Notes: generated by a model not told the origin, from the letters alone. A stretch of DNA of 64,000 bases from Manis javanica (GCF_040802235.1 NC_133157.1:30335501-30399500), one strand, 5' to 3'; counted from the first letter of the stretch, positions 23,131-34,907 are shown. A program made the numbers and translations.

Positions 23131-23519
23131 TAAGCAGAGTGCTAAGTCTGGAGGGTGAGCAGGATCAAAGTTTAATTTCTTGGAGTAATGGTTTCATACT
23201 CATTAAAAAATGTCTGCTCTTTTAAAATTCTCCCTTTCTACCTCTTCTGTCTTTCAGAGATGTGATGAGAATACTGGACTAGGAGAAAGAAGACCTATGC
23301 AAGAGTCTTGGCTCTGCTACTACCTAATTTTGTTACCCTGGTAAAGATATTCTCTAGGGTCCTTTTTTAGCTTAAATGTTGTTTTTGTTGTTTTAGCGCT
23401 AATGTTTTTTATAAATAATTTTTATAGATGAAAATCAAAACCACTTTGTAATCATAAAGTGCCATAAAATGCAAAAAGTTATCATCATCACTAATTATAA
23501 AATAAGACAGTGTTATAAA

Positions 23520-23830
23520 TGCTCTAAAAATTATACTTGTACAAAACCAGTGGTGCTGTAGTCCCAAGCAAAGAACTGTAATTCTGATTAGAACTAAAGG
23601 GTTGGTTGGTTGGTAAGTTCTCAGAGATAGTGACATTAGAGATGGCATTCCAGACAGAGGGGTTAAAGCCATTCCAGACAGCAGGAAAGCTGGAGCAAAG
23701 GCATGGAGTAGGGAGGTACATTAAAAAAAAGCAGAATGCTTCCGGGTACTAGTAGTGATTGTGTGGCTATCATTTGGGCACATGGACCTGGCTGGGTGTT
23801 TGTAGATGAGGCTGGAGCGCTCACTGTTGA
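23520..23830 (-). mobile_element. Probable L2 fragment, antisense
   Basis: 'gatggcattccagacagagg...gcaggaaagctggagcaaaggcatggagtagggagg...ggacctggctgg' follows the L2 antisense order. A short GGTT run sits at 23602-23613. Confidence 0.5.
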
Positions 23831-24200
23831 GGTTAAGATCCCTCAACTACTTGTAAAGAATTTCGTGATTGTCCTGTAGGAGTGATCCATCATAAGTAAC
23901 AATCATCTCCCACTGAGCTTTTTCATTTTACAACATGCTTTCCCATCCTATCCCTTATCTACCCCTTATAGGAGCCCCACAGATCATTAGCCGTAAGTTA
24001 TTGACTCATTCAGCTGACACCCTGAGAGGTGGCTCAGACTTTATAATGCAAGAATTAGCGCAGAAAGAAAAGGCAGCAGGCGAGGAGGTCAGTAATGGAA
24101 GATGAGGCCACAGCCCACGCCGGGAGGGCCGTGAGTCCAGGCAGGGGCCAAGGTAGTGCAGATCGGTCGGGGCCTCCCCAGCCAGACCCCTGCTACTCAC

Positions 24201-24440
24201 CCTCGCCTCCTCCAGGACTCACGTCCCGGGGACGGCTCCGGGAGGTACAACCCCCGCTGGGCCGCCCCTCCCGCCGGGACAGTACACTACAACCTGCTGG
24301 GACAGACCCCACCGGGCAGAAAGTAGAGCCCCTCTGCAGGCCGCCCGAGGCTCTGGACCGCACCGCCCTCTGGGAATCGTAGTTCCCATCATGATCGCAG
24401 AGGAATATCCCCATCCCGCCCACCGCCGCTTATATCCCAC
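24201..24440 (-). other. INVS: INVS non-coding exon 1 (predicted; 5' end approximate)
   Basis: Inversin has a non-coding first exon in other mammals. On the minus strand a good donor, GCGAGG|GTGAGT, lies at 24200/24201 inside the CpG island, 2.8 kb upstream of exon 2, and is the best first-exon donor there. A second donor-like GAC|GTGAGT lies at about 24219-24220. The transcription start cannot be read from sequence; the upper coordinate is a guess inside the GC-rich core. This exon shares the promoter region with ERP44. Confidence 0.6.
24368..24383 (-). promoter_or_regulatory. ZNF143/Staf-type site (minus strand)
   Basis: Minus strand reads ACTACGATTCCCAGAG, a close match to the ACTACAATTCCCAGAATGC element bound by ZNF143/THAP11, common near the start sites of CpG-island and bidirectional promoters. 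It faces INVS. Confidence 0.65.
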
Positions 24441-24512
24441 AGGGCTCCGCGCTCAGAGGACTCGGCGGACCCGGGCCGAGAGGCTGACGGGAAAGAAGTT
24501 CTGGATGCCCGA

Positions 24513-24520
24513 TGACGTAC
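24513..24520 (+). promoter_or_regulatory. CRE-like site
   Basis: TGACGTAC, one base from the full CREB/ATF palindrome TGACGTCA, placed between the two ZNF143-like sites and the ETS site in the promoter core. Confidence 0.45.
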
Positions 24521-24539
24521 TCAGTGAGAGTGGTGCGGG

Positions 24540-24551
24540 ACTACATTTCCC
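24540..24551 (+). promoter_or_regulatory. ZNF143/Staf-type core site (plus strand)
   Basis: ACTACATTTCCC matches the 5' part of the ZNF143 element (ACTACAATTCCC). It is opposite in orientation to the site at 24368-24383 and faces ERP44, about 230 bp upstream of the ERP44 ATG. Confidence 0.55.
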
Positions 24552-24575
24552 GACGTGGCCCGAGGGTGGCAGGAC

Positions 24576-24584
24576 CCGGAAGTG
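24576..24584 (+). promoter_or_regulatory. ETS (GABPA-type) site
   Basis: CCGGAAGTG is a consensus ETS/GABP motif, common at start sites of CpG-island genes and directional toward ERP44. The ERP44 start site is probably at or just after it. Confidence 0.6.
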
Positions 24585-24779
24585 AGGGTATGAGAGGCCT
24601 CTCTGGAAGTTGTCCCGGGTGTTCGCCGCTGGAGCTCCGGGTCTAGAGGACGAGGTGCCGCCGACGGGAGAATTCTCTGCTGCCGCCGGCTCCCGGAGCC
24701 CAGCCCTTTCCTAACTTAACCCAGCCCTGCCCCATCCCAGCCGCCCACGCCTGTCCTAGCCGTGGATCCCAGCGTTACC
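24585..24779 (+). other. ERP44: ERP44 exon 1, 5' UTR (approximate start)
   Basis: GC-rich leader between the ETS motif and the ERP44 start codon, with no recognisable splice acceptor. The start is set by the ETS motif and is approximate. It may contain a short upstream ORF at 24590-24646. Confidence 0.6.
24590..24646 (+). CDS. Possible upstream ORF in the ERP44 leader
   Basis: ATG at 24590-24592 opens an 18-codon frame ending in TAG at 24644-24646, about 133 bp before the ERP44 ATG. It matters only if transcription starts upstream of 24590, which the nearby ETS motif leaves undecided. Context GGGTATGA is only moderate (G at -3, A at +4). Confidence 0.3.
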   Translation: MRGLSGSCPGCSPLELRV

Positions 24780-24836
24780 ATGAATCCTGCCGTCTTCCTA
24801 TCCTTACCCGACCTCGGATGCTCCTTGCTGCTCCTG
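24780..24836 (+). CDS. ERP44: ERP44 exon 1: start codon and signal-peptide segment
   Basis: First coding exon of ERp44, a thioredoxin/PDI-family chaperone that cycles between the ER and cis-Golgi and retains clients such as ERO1, IgM subunits and ERAP1 by a pH-dependent thiol mechanism. ATG is at 24780-24782 in context GTTACCATGA. The 19 codons read MNPAVFLSLPDLGCSLLLL, the start of the hydrophobic ER signal peptide, followed at once by a consensus donor CTG|GTAAGTG (GT at 24837-24838), phase 0. This matches remembered human ERp44 apart from residues 2 and 13. The thioredoxin domains and C-terminal RDEL-type retrieval signal lie in later exons outside the window; I saw no second ERP44 exon up to 64000. 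The frame stays open past the donor to about 25157, but that is intron. Confidence 0.93.
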
Positions 24837-27800
24837 GTAAGTGAAGGAATGACAGACCCTTGGGAAGAAGCTCGCGTCCTCCCGCCCTCGCCGAGGGGGA
24901 ACACGGATGCCCCTGTCCCCAGCTTTCCTGTCTTTTCATCTGGGGGCGAGGAGTGCACCCTCCCCCGCTGCATTCACACTTCGCATCGGTCTGTCGGCTT
25001 CGCAGGCCCGGGTCCCCGAGACCTGAGGAACCACGGTCCGAGGACAGGATCTGAAAACAGGAGAATTAGCCCTGGGGTGAAGGATACGTGGGAGGGTCCC
25101 GGCGAGGAGCTCCCTCTTTCCCTGGCGTATGGAGGTGGTTTCAGTGTCGAGGGCTAATGAACCTGGTGCTAGCCTGATTCGAAAAGACTGGATATAGACC
25201 TGCTGTTTCCTCTCACCCCTTCCTTTTGGGAACGGTGTGAGGCCGACAGGTGCTGGGGTCTTGTGAATCTCTAGAGCCTTGAAACGGTGCCCAGGTTGGC
25301 AGAGCCCTGTGTTGTGGCTTGATGCGATTGGTTAGGAACCCGGAACCGGAGACTGATTTAGTGTCCCACTGGGGGATAAAGGTTTGAAGGGTAGAGGCTG
25401 TGATTACCTGAAAGCCTCAGCTCAAGGACCCCCTCAAAATTTGTTGTACCCTGCTCAGCCTCGAAATTCAAGCAGAGTTCCGAAGTGCTTCTGATTTGAT
25501 TGTTACCAGGTGTTTTGCATAAATATGAACTCATTCCTGTATCCCCTCATCTGCGCAGCTCATCCCATCTTATAAAGGAATTGTTCCCCAGTCCTTCTTC
25601 CTCCAAAGTACTGTACATCTGGAGTGTGCAACCTAAGTAGTGCAGGCTGCAGGTCAGATTGAGACAAAAGTGAAGGACTATGCCATATGGCTAAATGAAT
25701 TTTAACGAGCTGTTACTATAATACAATATTTGAAAATAATTGTAGATTTTTTAAAAGGCAAATTTAGGATGAACATTCAGTCAAAACACTTTCTTTACAA
25801 TTTCAGAAGCATATTTGACTCACAGGAAGTCCTTATAGCTGGTTACTGGCAGAAAGAACCGGGTCTTGCAGTGCTTATTCCACCATATCACATTAAAATT
25901 TGATTTTTGTGTTTGAGATCATTTTAATTTCTCTCTTCCTGTCCTCCCTTCCTCTTTTCTCTCCCCGTTTTTCTTTGTGATTTGCAAGTCTTTGTGATAT
26001 TCAAAAGTATTTTACTGTATTTGACCTTTTCGGAGGAAAAACACTATAAAAAAAACTAACGAGAATGTCAAAGTACTTTTGAGAACTAAAAGTTATATAT
26101 ACACATGGTAATATTAAATGATGTCTTATTGTCACTTCTCATACAGCAGTGGGAGACTTCTGTATAGAGGGAATTTTTCTGTCTAGAGCTGTTTCTTCGT
26201 AATTATACATGGTGGGTCTGTTCACCTAGAAGTACCAGAATAATACTCAATGCCATCACAGACCACTCTCTCTTTACAGATCCCAGATTACTCATCTTTT
26301 CCTTACCCATAATATGCCCTGAATTATAAGTTGTCTTCCAGAAATTACTTTTAGGTCACCAAAAATACAAAGGGCAAAAATCTTAAGACATTAGAAAGAA
26401 AAGAAAAGTTGTAATACTGAATAGGAAAACTATACCAGATGCACTTCCCTGGAATGATAGGTTTGGTTGTAGAGCTAACTTTGAGAAGGAGAAATAATTT
26501 ATTTTGAAATAACTCATTCTTATTACAGAAAACCTACAAATCTTGTTAAGTACAAAAAAGGAATTTTTTTTCCAGTTCTAAAATCCAGTCAACATTTTGA
26601 ATATTTATTTAAGTAAATGTAGAGGAATAGAAACTTAGAAAACATTTTAGGAAATACCTATAAAGATTAATGGGCTGGAAAATAAAGCCCAGGAAAAGGT
26701 TAATAAACCAGAATTACGAGTCAAGCTAGATTCAATTTGAACACAGTGTTTACCAAAGTAGTTTTAATGGTCATATACTAGTTAGCAAATATTTATAAAA
26801 CATCTGTCTAATCATAACTTGAGTTACCTGGTAATTCTGTCTGATGGAACCTGCTTACTCAGTGTCTCACCTGTCTAAAAATATATCCTTATCTTCCCCG
26901 ATGTACTTTCTTCCTCCACCCTTTAACTTCCTCTCTCAGACTTAAAGTTATTATTCCCTCCCACATACAGCCATTGAATCTCACAGTTCCCACCTAGCTG
27001 AGGTAATCATTTTTTCTTTAAATGATCTGCTCTAAAAAGCTGTGATTTTACTGATATTTTACTACAATAATTTTTTTCAGGCAAACTATACACCTCAGCC
27101 CTAAAGAACTAGACTAGTCAGATTTGGTGCTGTTCATAAGATAACGCTGACACATATAGTAGTAGACTTCTGTAGGCAAGTAATTTGTTCCCTGATCGCA
27201 GTCAATCAACCAACCAATTAAAAAAAGCAAAGCAAGCCTTTTGGTACATACCACTCTATGCCTAAAAATTCTTCCTGGGTTGGGTGGGTAACTAAACACA
27301 AAAGCTCAATGTGATAACTTTTTTCCTGGGCTTGTATATATACATTTAAAGTGAAGATCTTAGAGAATGAGTTCTTTTACTTCATGTTTACCTGAGGAAA
27401 CACCCCACACCTTTAATATATTTTTTAACTCCACTGAATGTGCAACATGTCTTGGACAGAGTGAGATGGTCTAGATGCACTGATTTTGGATAAATCAGAA
27501 AAGAAATTGGAGTCACCTGGCAAATACAATGAGGCCTTAATCCTGATACCTTTCATCTATCTCACTGTATATTTTGTTTCTGTTAGGTTTTGGGTTGATC
27601 CATTAGCTGTGTGATTACAACTTTAGTTCTTAACTTTATGTAATCTTTGCCCTCATAACTGTTATTCATATTTTGTGGGTGATTTGAAAGATGGACATGG
27701 CAAGATTTTTTGCTAGTATAATGTATGGATTGGGAAATTGCTTCCCAGTTGTGTGTGCTTTTGAGAATTGCTTGAATCAGAGTCAAAGGCACCTGGCCAG

Positions 27801-28629
27801 CTGTATCGTGGCATCATTTCTTCATTTCACTATGTGACCATTATGTGGTAGCTCATAGAATATAACTTCATTTATCACTCTAATCAAAGAGTTAGTTACT
27901 CATTTATTAGCCCTTTTCTGCTTGTATTTCTGAGATGGGTTTATTCGGATTGAAAGTGATCATTTTCCCTGAAATTAATTATTTCTTAGTAATTGTTCTT
28001 GTGTTGGTTGTGTACATGAGTTTTGAAAAGGTCAGGTAAGAGAAATAGGACTAAATTGGAGTGATGTTACCTGATACATCCTAAGGCACCTCTTCTGTGG
28101 ATCAGAGATTTCTAACACTCCCCTTCAGTTGCTATATTGAAGATGTTTTCTTGAATCTCTTGGTAATTATATTTACAGATCATCAGTTGTTACTAGTCCT
28201 GGTTACCTTGTGCTTGGACATTAAGGCTGTGCCATTGTTGCTGCTGGTTTGTTGAATATGTGTAGGAAGAAAAGAAAAGTTTCCTTAGGTTAGGAAGCTT
28301 AGTAAATCAGAGAGCTAAGTAAACATTTAATTAAAATCTTTACACGTACCTGAAAAATAAGTACGTTCAGTTTTAGGTCAGAGATGTCAGTTTTAGCCAT
28401 TAGTGCCAGTTAATAAGTACAGATTCCAGTCTTCAAGAAGAGTACTTTTGGAAACGTGTATGTATTTCCGTTTATAACTAGGTGAGTTATTTTATCCTAT
28501 TGATAGGACTCATCCCAGATTCACGGTTTATAAATCTAGTTGCTTTTTAGAATCACTTGGGGCAGTTTTAATAAAATGATGTCAGGGATCTCTACCACAG
28601 CAGTTTTGTCCGTGGGACCTGAACATTGG

Positions 28630-29890
28630 TTTAAAAAATGTTTTTCTCACATGATTTGTTTTCTCTTTAGGTCTCTCTAAAAGATAAGAATTAAACAGTA
28701 AAACCAAATACCATTGTCACTTCTAGAAAAACTAAGAAAAATTCCTTTATATCATCAAATATCTAGTTGATGTTCAGATTTTCCTGTTTCAAAAGTTTTT
28801 TAAACAAATGAGTGTTTAACTCAAGAGCCATATAGTGTGCATACATTCCAGTTGACATTCCAGTCATATAGTGTGCATACATCCCGTTTTTTCCCCCTTT
28901 TTAGTCTACTGTTGAGGAAACTGGACCCTTTATCCTATAGAATTACCCACATTCTGGATATTGCTGAATATTCCTTTCTACAGGAGTTTTGCCATTTTGT
29001 GGTTTTATCTTACTCTGTTATTTCCTATACATCTGTAATTAAATTTACATGGTCTTCACACCAACCCGATACATGATTAGGCTCATTTGTTTCATTTAGC
29101 TTTCATTTTTAGTTTCAAAATATTTATCTTCTACTTTATAATTATGTAAAATTTATTGCTTCCAAAACCAAATCTATAAAGCAAAATATTTTTGCATAAG
29201 TCTGGCTTCTATCCCTGGTCCTCTACTCATCTCCTTGCTAATAGAAGAAACCTTAACAATTATTTTTCAATTCTTAATTCTTCCTTTTTTAAAAAAATAA
29301 ACGATCAACTTGTATTTTTGTATGTAATATTTGTTTCCCTCTTGATAAACTAACATATTCATACTTTTCTCTGCCTTTTTTTTTTTTTAGCTTGAAAGTA
29401 TATCGTAAAGAACAGGACAGAAATATTCCTTATTTGTTTTTCAACTGCTTATTACTTCATGGGGTAGATTTGCCAATCCCTTACTATTGTTCCCATTCAT
29501 TTGCTGTAACGAAGAATTCTGCAAAGATTAGCATGTGCATACACATTTTTCCTAGTGTATCTTTGAGATAAACTCCTGTAATTGAAGTTGCTAAGGCAGA
29601 GGTTAAATGTATATGTAACTTTATAGCTATTGCTAGATAGTGTGAAATTCCTCTGTACAGGAGTTTTGCCGTTCTGTGGTCTCACCAATAGTGTAACAGT
29701 TTCCCAAATACTTGTTAATAAAATAGGATGTCAAAAGATGGGGTGTTTGTCAATCTGGGAGGTGAGAAATGGTATCTAAGTGTATTTTAATTGGATTCTC
29801 TTTTAATATGAGCATGACTGAGCTTTTTTATGTGCATAGGCCATTTATATTCAAGTTCTTATGTCTTTATTTCCCAAGTTGATTCTATGA
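28630..29890 (-). mobile_element. Ancient L1 (L1M/L1ME-type), antisense
   Basis: Antisense L1 3' UTR and ORF2-end blocks: 'aaaaactaagaaaaattcctttatatcatcaaatatctag', 'attgaagttgctaaggcagaggttaaatg', 'tttgccgttctgtggtctcaccaatagtgtaacagtttc', 'attttaattggattctcttttaatatgagcatgactgagc'. Left and right edges are approximate; 'catatagtgtgcatacat' is duplicated at about 28830 and 28865. Confidence 0.65.
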
Positions 29891-30009
29891 TGCATCTAAA
29901 TTGAGAGGCACTGGAACATACCATGCTATCTGAATTCAGTAATATTTCTGATGAGTTAAAACTTCTAAAAGCCTTGGAGAATTTATCTAATTACTGCAGT
30001 TATTGAAAA

Positions 30010-30480
30010 CTCTTTCTATACTGAAGACTAAGATTTTTAATAGCTTTATGATAGCTCAACCTATAGATAGATGCACTATAATTTACTTCATCTTTTGTTA
30101 AGACATTTAGGTTATTGGTTTTTTTCCAGTGTTTCACAGTTATAAAAATATGTACAGACGATATACATACATCATGTATCCTGGAAATCTCCAAATATAA
30201 CCTCAGGATACTTCTATAGAATTACATTTCGTGGGTCATGTGGTATATCTCTTGATAATTTCTGATACATTATTATTGCCCATGAAATTGCCCCAGAAAA
30301 GTTGTACCAGTGTGTATGAATTTCCACCACTAGTGTGTGAGTATGCCCACTTCCTTACACTCTGATCAGCATTGAGTGTTTTTGTAATCTGGGCCAATTT
30401 ATTATTGTGTGTTTGTATGTGTTCATGTTATTTGTCCCCTTTTCAGAAAGTTGTTTATTCTTACTCCCCTCCAGTAATTC
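30010..30480 (-). mobile_element. Ancient L1 (L1ME-type), antisense
   Basis: 'aggttattggtttttttccagtgtttcacagttataaaaat', 'cttctatagaattacatttcgtgggtcatgtggtatatc', 'attgccccagaaaagttgtaccagtgtgtatgaatttccaccactagtgtgtgagtatgcccacttccttacactctgatcagcattg' are L1 ORF2-end blocks in reverse. Confidence 0.7.
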
Positions 30481-30564
30481 AGGATAGATGTACTCACAAG
30501 ATACAGTTTGAGAACAATGGAACATATTAATCCTTTGTCTATTCACTTAGTGTCTTTTCAGGAG

Positions 30565-30720
30565 GTAGCACAATGCAAAAAGTTTTGGATCTGATATCTG
30601 GGCACCTATGTATAAATTCCATCTCTTCCACATACTAAACACCATACCTTGGATAAATCACCTGACTAAACTTTTTAGCCTCTAAAGTAAGCACATTGGA
30701 CTTGATGATTCACTGATTCT
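30565..30720 (+). mobile_element. MIR-like fragment, sense
   Basis: 'gcacaatgcaaaaagttttggatctgatatctgggcacc...attccatctcttccacatact...ttggataaatcacctgacta' follows the MIR order with many substitutions. Confidence 0.5.
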
Positions 30721-31084
30721 TGATGTAGTATTTTGTTTTTCAAAAAACGTATTCCACTGACTCCCCTAACAATAGTTGTCTTATTTGATTGGATATTTCC
30801 TCAACAAATCTGCTAAGTTTAAATAAGTTGCAGCTCTGTGCCTCCTCATTCTGTAACCCAATGTTAGGAAAATAGCATGCTTTGGTCACAGCTTTTCTGA
30901 TACTGACCTTACCTTTTTGCTATCTGCTATGGAAGAGGAAAATGTAACTGAGACGCACATCATGCTTGCAGGAAATTTATAATTCATTTTGGGAGAGACA
31001 ATGTGCATGTAAATGACTAGAATTCCAGAAGGAAAATGATAGGTGCCCTCAAGATATTTATAGAAAGGGGTTATAGATCTCGGT

Positions 31085-31240
31085 GCCCAGAAGTGTGATT
31101 GTCCTCGGCATCTGCATCAGCTGGGAGCTTGTCCGGACGTCCTCACACCAAGCCTCCTGAAGCCGTCTGCACTGTAACAGCGGGCTTAGCTGATTCATAT
31201 ATGCCTCTTAAAGTGTGTGAAGTACAACTGTGAAGGACAC
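31085..31240. mobile_element. hAT-type MITE (MER5-like)
   Basis: 'agaagtgtgattgtcctcggcatctgcatcagctgggagcttgt...ctgattcatatatgcctcttaaagtgtgtgaag' parallels the ~190-bp MER5-type element (AAGTGTGGTCC...GCATCAGCATCACCTGGGAGCTTGTTAG...TGATTC.TATGCACATTAAAGTTTGAGAA). CpG-rich against its surroundings. Confidence 0.5.
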
Positions 31241-32199
31241 AAATTACTTCTCAGTGGAAGAATCAGAGAAGTCTTCTTGAGGAAGGATGACCGTAGGCCT
31301 TGAAGGGTTAAATTGATGGGTTAGTTTTCAGTCCTGAATGGAATGAATAAAAGGGTTGTGCCTTTCAATATCTTACTAAATCTTTTACATGAGTTAGATA
31401 TCTGTTGTTTTTGTTTTTTTAAGAAGTCTTTCTGTGTGGCTTGCTGACATGGCCAGAAGATAGAATTAGCCCTAAAGAAGCTGGCAAATCCGTCGGCCAG
31501 TTTCCGTTAAGACAGCTCATTATTACCTCAGCTAACATAAAAATCATTGTCTTTAGTGGATTCTAACCAGCTGATTACTCAATTCAGGAGGTGAGGGAAA
31601 AGTGCTGCTTTGGAGAGGTCTCTTGTGTAATGCCGTGGATCTCAGGTATGTCCTTGTAAAGACTGAAATAAAATTCAAAGTGCTTTGATTCCTTTGGTGA
31701 TAATGTGGTCAAGATCTCTGTGATTCTTCCACACTTGTGATTTTTTTCATTATGTAGAACCTTGAGCATTATATTTTAACTCTTAAGTGACTGAGTTTGT
31801 AGATATGAACACTACTAATATAATGGAGAAAAGCAATGAAAAAGAAGAAGGACATCAGCTCAGACATTCTAGTAGTAGTTGACCTAAAGGAAAGTGTTGG
31901 GTGAATAGTAGAGTATAAAAACTACTTCCATTTCTTCATTAAGATGATCACAGTTTAGTAGTGGGACTTTTGGTAATTGGATTTAAAAGATTTTTTAAAA
32001 AGTTCTTTCGTCAAGAATCAGAGGAATTCTTGACTCTAGAAAAAAGGAATTGGAGCCCTTTTTATTTCCCTGGGACTCTACTTTAGTGTCTTGCTCAGTT
32101 CATTAGGTGGGAAGAGATAGAAGAACCATGAGTGGATCACATGTGGTAATAATGACTGAAGTGACAGTTGTCTAGAGTTGTGCTATAAATTTAAATTCA

Positions 32200-32345
32200 T
32201 TGAAGTTAAATAAAATATAAAATTCCATTCCTCAGTCACAGTAGTCAGACTTCAGGTGCTCAGTAGTCACATGTGGCTAGCGGCTGCTGTATTGAACAAT
32301 GCAGTATATGGAACATTTGCATTGCAGAAAGTGCTGTCGGATAGT
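32200..32345. mobile_element. hAT-type MITE fragment
   Basis: 'attccattcctcagtcacagtagtcagacttcaggtgctcagtagtcacatgtggctagcggctgctgtattgaacaatgcag...gaacatttgcattgcagaaagtgctgtcggatagtg' is a familiar mammalian hAT MITE end with a CAGTGCTGTCC-type terminus in reverse. Confidence 0.6.
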
Positions 32346-33499
32346 GTTGGCCAGGGCTTTGCTCTTTCTGTTTCAGAAGCAAGAATGAGGAAAATGCCTC
32401 AAGTAGCATTTCATAGCTTGTGAGGAACATTGATCTTGCCTGTCGATGGGACAGCAGTAACCTGGAAAATGCCAGTTATCTTAGCAGTGAGCATGGATTT
32501 GGCTTTTAGTTGCTTGGTGGTAAATTTGAGGAGTCACCAGAGAATACTAGTTCAAATAGAAAATAAAAGAGTTTGTGTGTTGGTGTTGATCCTTAGTCAC
32601 AAGGTCACATAGGGCAAGTCACTTTATTTCTTGAGACCTTACTTTTTAACTTGAAAATTGAGTAGCATTGAGTAGACTGGAAGTCTAGTGGGCATTCTGA
32701 TGGAGTGTGACTGTGACTTTGGGATTTGAAGGCCTGCAATTTGTCTGTGGTCACATCCTTTTTTTGAGGGCTACATCTTTAAAAATACTTTTGGGGAAGT
32801 TCTATTGAATAAGAACATGTCTACATATTAGTAAAATTACCTCTAAAAAGATGGCCTGTTGATATGTTTTGCTTCAGATGTTAGAAGAATACCCTTGCCA
32901 GGAGCTTAATCTTCTAACTTGATAAACCCATAAATTAACATGCATCTCTTTCTGCTTACTTTAAAATGGCCAGAAATTATACAAGGTCATGAAGATAAAC
33001 TAATATTTAATATTTAAAGCAGTTTCTAAGAAATTTGAACCAACTCCAAAGTGTGAAGAAAGTATGATCTAGTGATGGAGTAGAGATCATGAATTAGTCT
33101 ATAAAATAAAATATTAAGTGAAATTAAAATTTCTTGGTCCTTTGGACAAGATACTCATATTTACATGCCTGCTGTTTAGCTGTTCTATTGTATTTAAAGT
33201 TCTGGAAAATGTAGGGCAAAATCCCAACTCTTAAGAAATTACTAACACCCCATCGAAGTCTCTTTGCTTAAAGAACAATTTAAAGTATAAGATAAGTATC
33301 ATGATTGAGAGTTATCCTGGAAGAAGAAATGGGGACATTTTCAGTTCCTTTGACTTTATTACTGTGGTTCTGCCCAAGTACAGTAAAATCTCAGCTAGCT
33401 GGTGACAAGCTCTCTCTTATATAATGAGTTCACGTTCTGATCAAGCTAAGAATAAAGAAGAGCTACGCTTTTTTTTTTTCCGTTTGATTTTTTTTTTTT

Positions 33500-33824
33500 C
33501 TGAGAGAGCATGTCTCATATTTATTGATCAAATGGTTGTTAACAACAATAAAATTCAATTTAGGGGGGTCAGTGCTCAATGTACAATCATTAATCCATCT
33601 CAAGCCTAATTCTCGTCAGTCTCCAATCTTCTGAAGCATAACGAACAAGTTCTTACATGGTGAACGAATTCTTACATAGTGAATAAATTCTTACATGGTG
33701 AACAGTACAAGGGCATTCATCACAGAAACTTTCGGTTTTGATCATGCATTATGACCTATAAACAATCAGGTCAAATATGAATATTCGTTTGATTTTTGTA
33801 CTTGATTTATATGTTGATCCCACA
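33500..33824 (-). repeat. LTR-like terminal segment (copy A)
   Basis: On the minus strand a purine run (reverse of TTTCTCCCTC, 33825-33834) is followed by TGTGGGATC, then ~325 bp ending shortly after an AATAAA and directly in poly(A). This is the order of a retroviral purine tract, U3 start and R-region polyadenylation site. No U5 or second LTR is present. Confidence 0.5.
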
Positions 33825-34465
33825 TTTCTCCCTCTATTATTATTATTATTTTTATTTTTAATAAAATGCTGAAGTGGTAGGTAGATGCAAGATAAAGGTA
33901 GAAAACATAGTTTAGTGCTGTAAGAGGGCAAATGTAGATGATCAGATGATCAGGTGTGTGCCTATGGACTAAGTATTAATCCAGGCTAGACAAGGGCAGC
34001 AAGACATCCACGGATGCAGAAGATTTCTCTCAAAGCAGGGGGGATAAGGTTCTGAGCCTCACCTCTGTTGATCCCCAAATTCTCACCTGATGGCCCCCCT
34101 GCGACTGTGCCTGTCTTAGGTTGTTCCTCCCTTGAGGAATCTTACACATCTCTGGCTAACCAGTCATCTTCCGGGGCCATACAGGGAAATGTAAAGATGG
34201 TAAGTGAGAGAGAAGCCATATTGTTTGAAAAGGTTAGCTTTTTACTTCTTTGCAGATTTATGCCCTGTGGCTTCTATGCCCAGCACTTGTCTCGAGGTAT
34301 CTTTACCACCTGGAGGAATTATGATACTCGGTAAATTCGATATGAGGCACGAATTCTATTTAAGGGTTGTAATTAGGAAGGAAGAAGAAAAGCTATAGAG
34401 GTAGCATATGGAAGAAAACATGGGAGGATTGATTATTTCTTTGACATATCTTCTTGTAGAGTACC

Positions 34466-34907
34466 TTAAGTATGTATAGGTTTTAAACTACTAACTAATT
34501 TGCACACACATATTAACATAATAGGTATACGGTGACATAAACAGAGCAAATCTATAATTACCATCCATCTCCAGTGAAGCCAAGAAAATCGTTTAGGGAC
34601 CCTAGGCATTTGTGAAAATTTATCTATGATATGATGGATATTGTCCAACTGTACTTGAACAATCAGACAAATTAAAGCAGCCCATTTCTGGGATCTGTTC
34701 ACCTCCCATATGTTCTTTTAACCGTAGATAGTCTATAGTCATGAGATTTTGGAGTGCTACAAATTGCACCCCTCCCAACTCCTGGTTGAGTTCCAACAGT
34801 ACAGATCCGGTCAAATTCGTTGTCTCACTGTATGCACATGCCAGCCTAGACATCTCCCTCCTCATTCCAATGGCAAGTCCAGGAGATGGTGGGCTGGATG
34901 CAGCCAC
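34466..34907 (-). pseudogene. Retroviral Env-TM-like segment (copy A), broken
   Basis: Same env-like segment as in copy C (61733-62185), but split into two overlapping frames because 11 bp present in copy C are missing near 34660; copy B lacks the same 11 bp. Non-functional relic of a retroviral transmembrane subunit carried in the L1 3' extension. Confidence 0.55.

Larger units (their letters stand above)
21428..24200 (-). other. INVS: INVS intron 1
   Basis: 2.8-kb intron between the predicted exon 1 and exon 2. It holds degenerate repeats (MIR-like 22770-22885 and 23265-23350, L2 3' end 23060-23130, L2 antisense about 23520-23830); 21430-22760 shows nothing I can name. Confidence 0.6.
24080..25080. 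promoter_or_regulatory. CpG island over the INVS/ERP44 divergent promoter
   Basis: The only stretch in the window that is strongly GC-rich with frequent CpG; composition changes sharply from the AT-rich introns at about 24080 and again after about 25080. It contains INVS exon 1, the intergenic core, ERP44 exon 1 and the first roughly 240 bp of ERP44 intron 1. This is typical of a constitutive housekeeping promoter serving two divergent genes. Confidence 0.9.

Noticed and set aside
24095..24585. Several short open frames on both strands in the CpG island
   Set aside because: GC-rich DNA has few stop codons; none matches INVS or ERP44 and the known start codons lie elsewhere.
24762..25157. 131-codon frame continuing from the ERP44 start through GC-rich DNA
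   Set aside because: Only the first 19 codons from the ATG at 24780 match ERP44; a consensus GTAAGTG donor at 24837 ends the exon, and the rest is CpG-island intron.
34068..34334. 88-codon plus-strand open frame repeated at 37023-37289 and 61335-61601
   Set aside because: It recurs because the L1 3' extension is conserved as DNA; it is antisense to the element and differs little between copies for that reason alone. No start context or domain supports translation.
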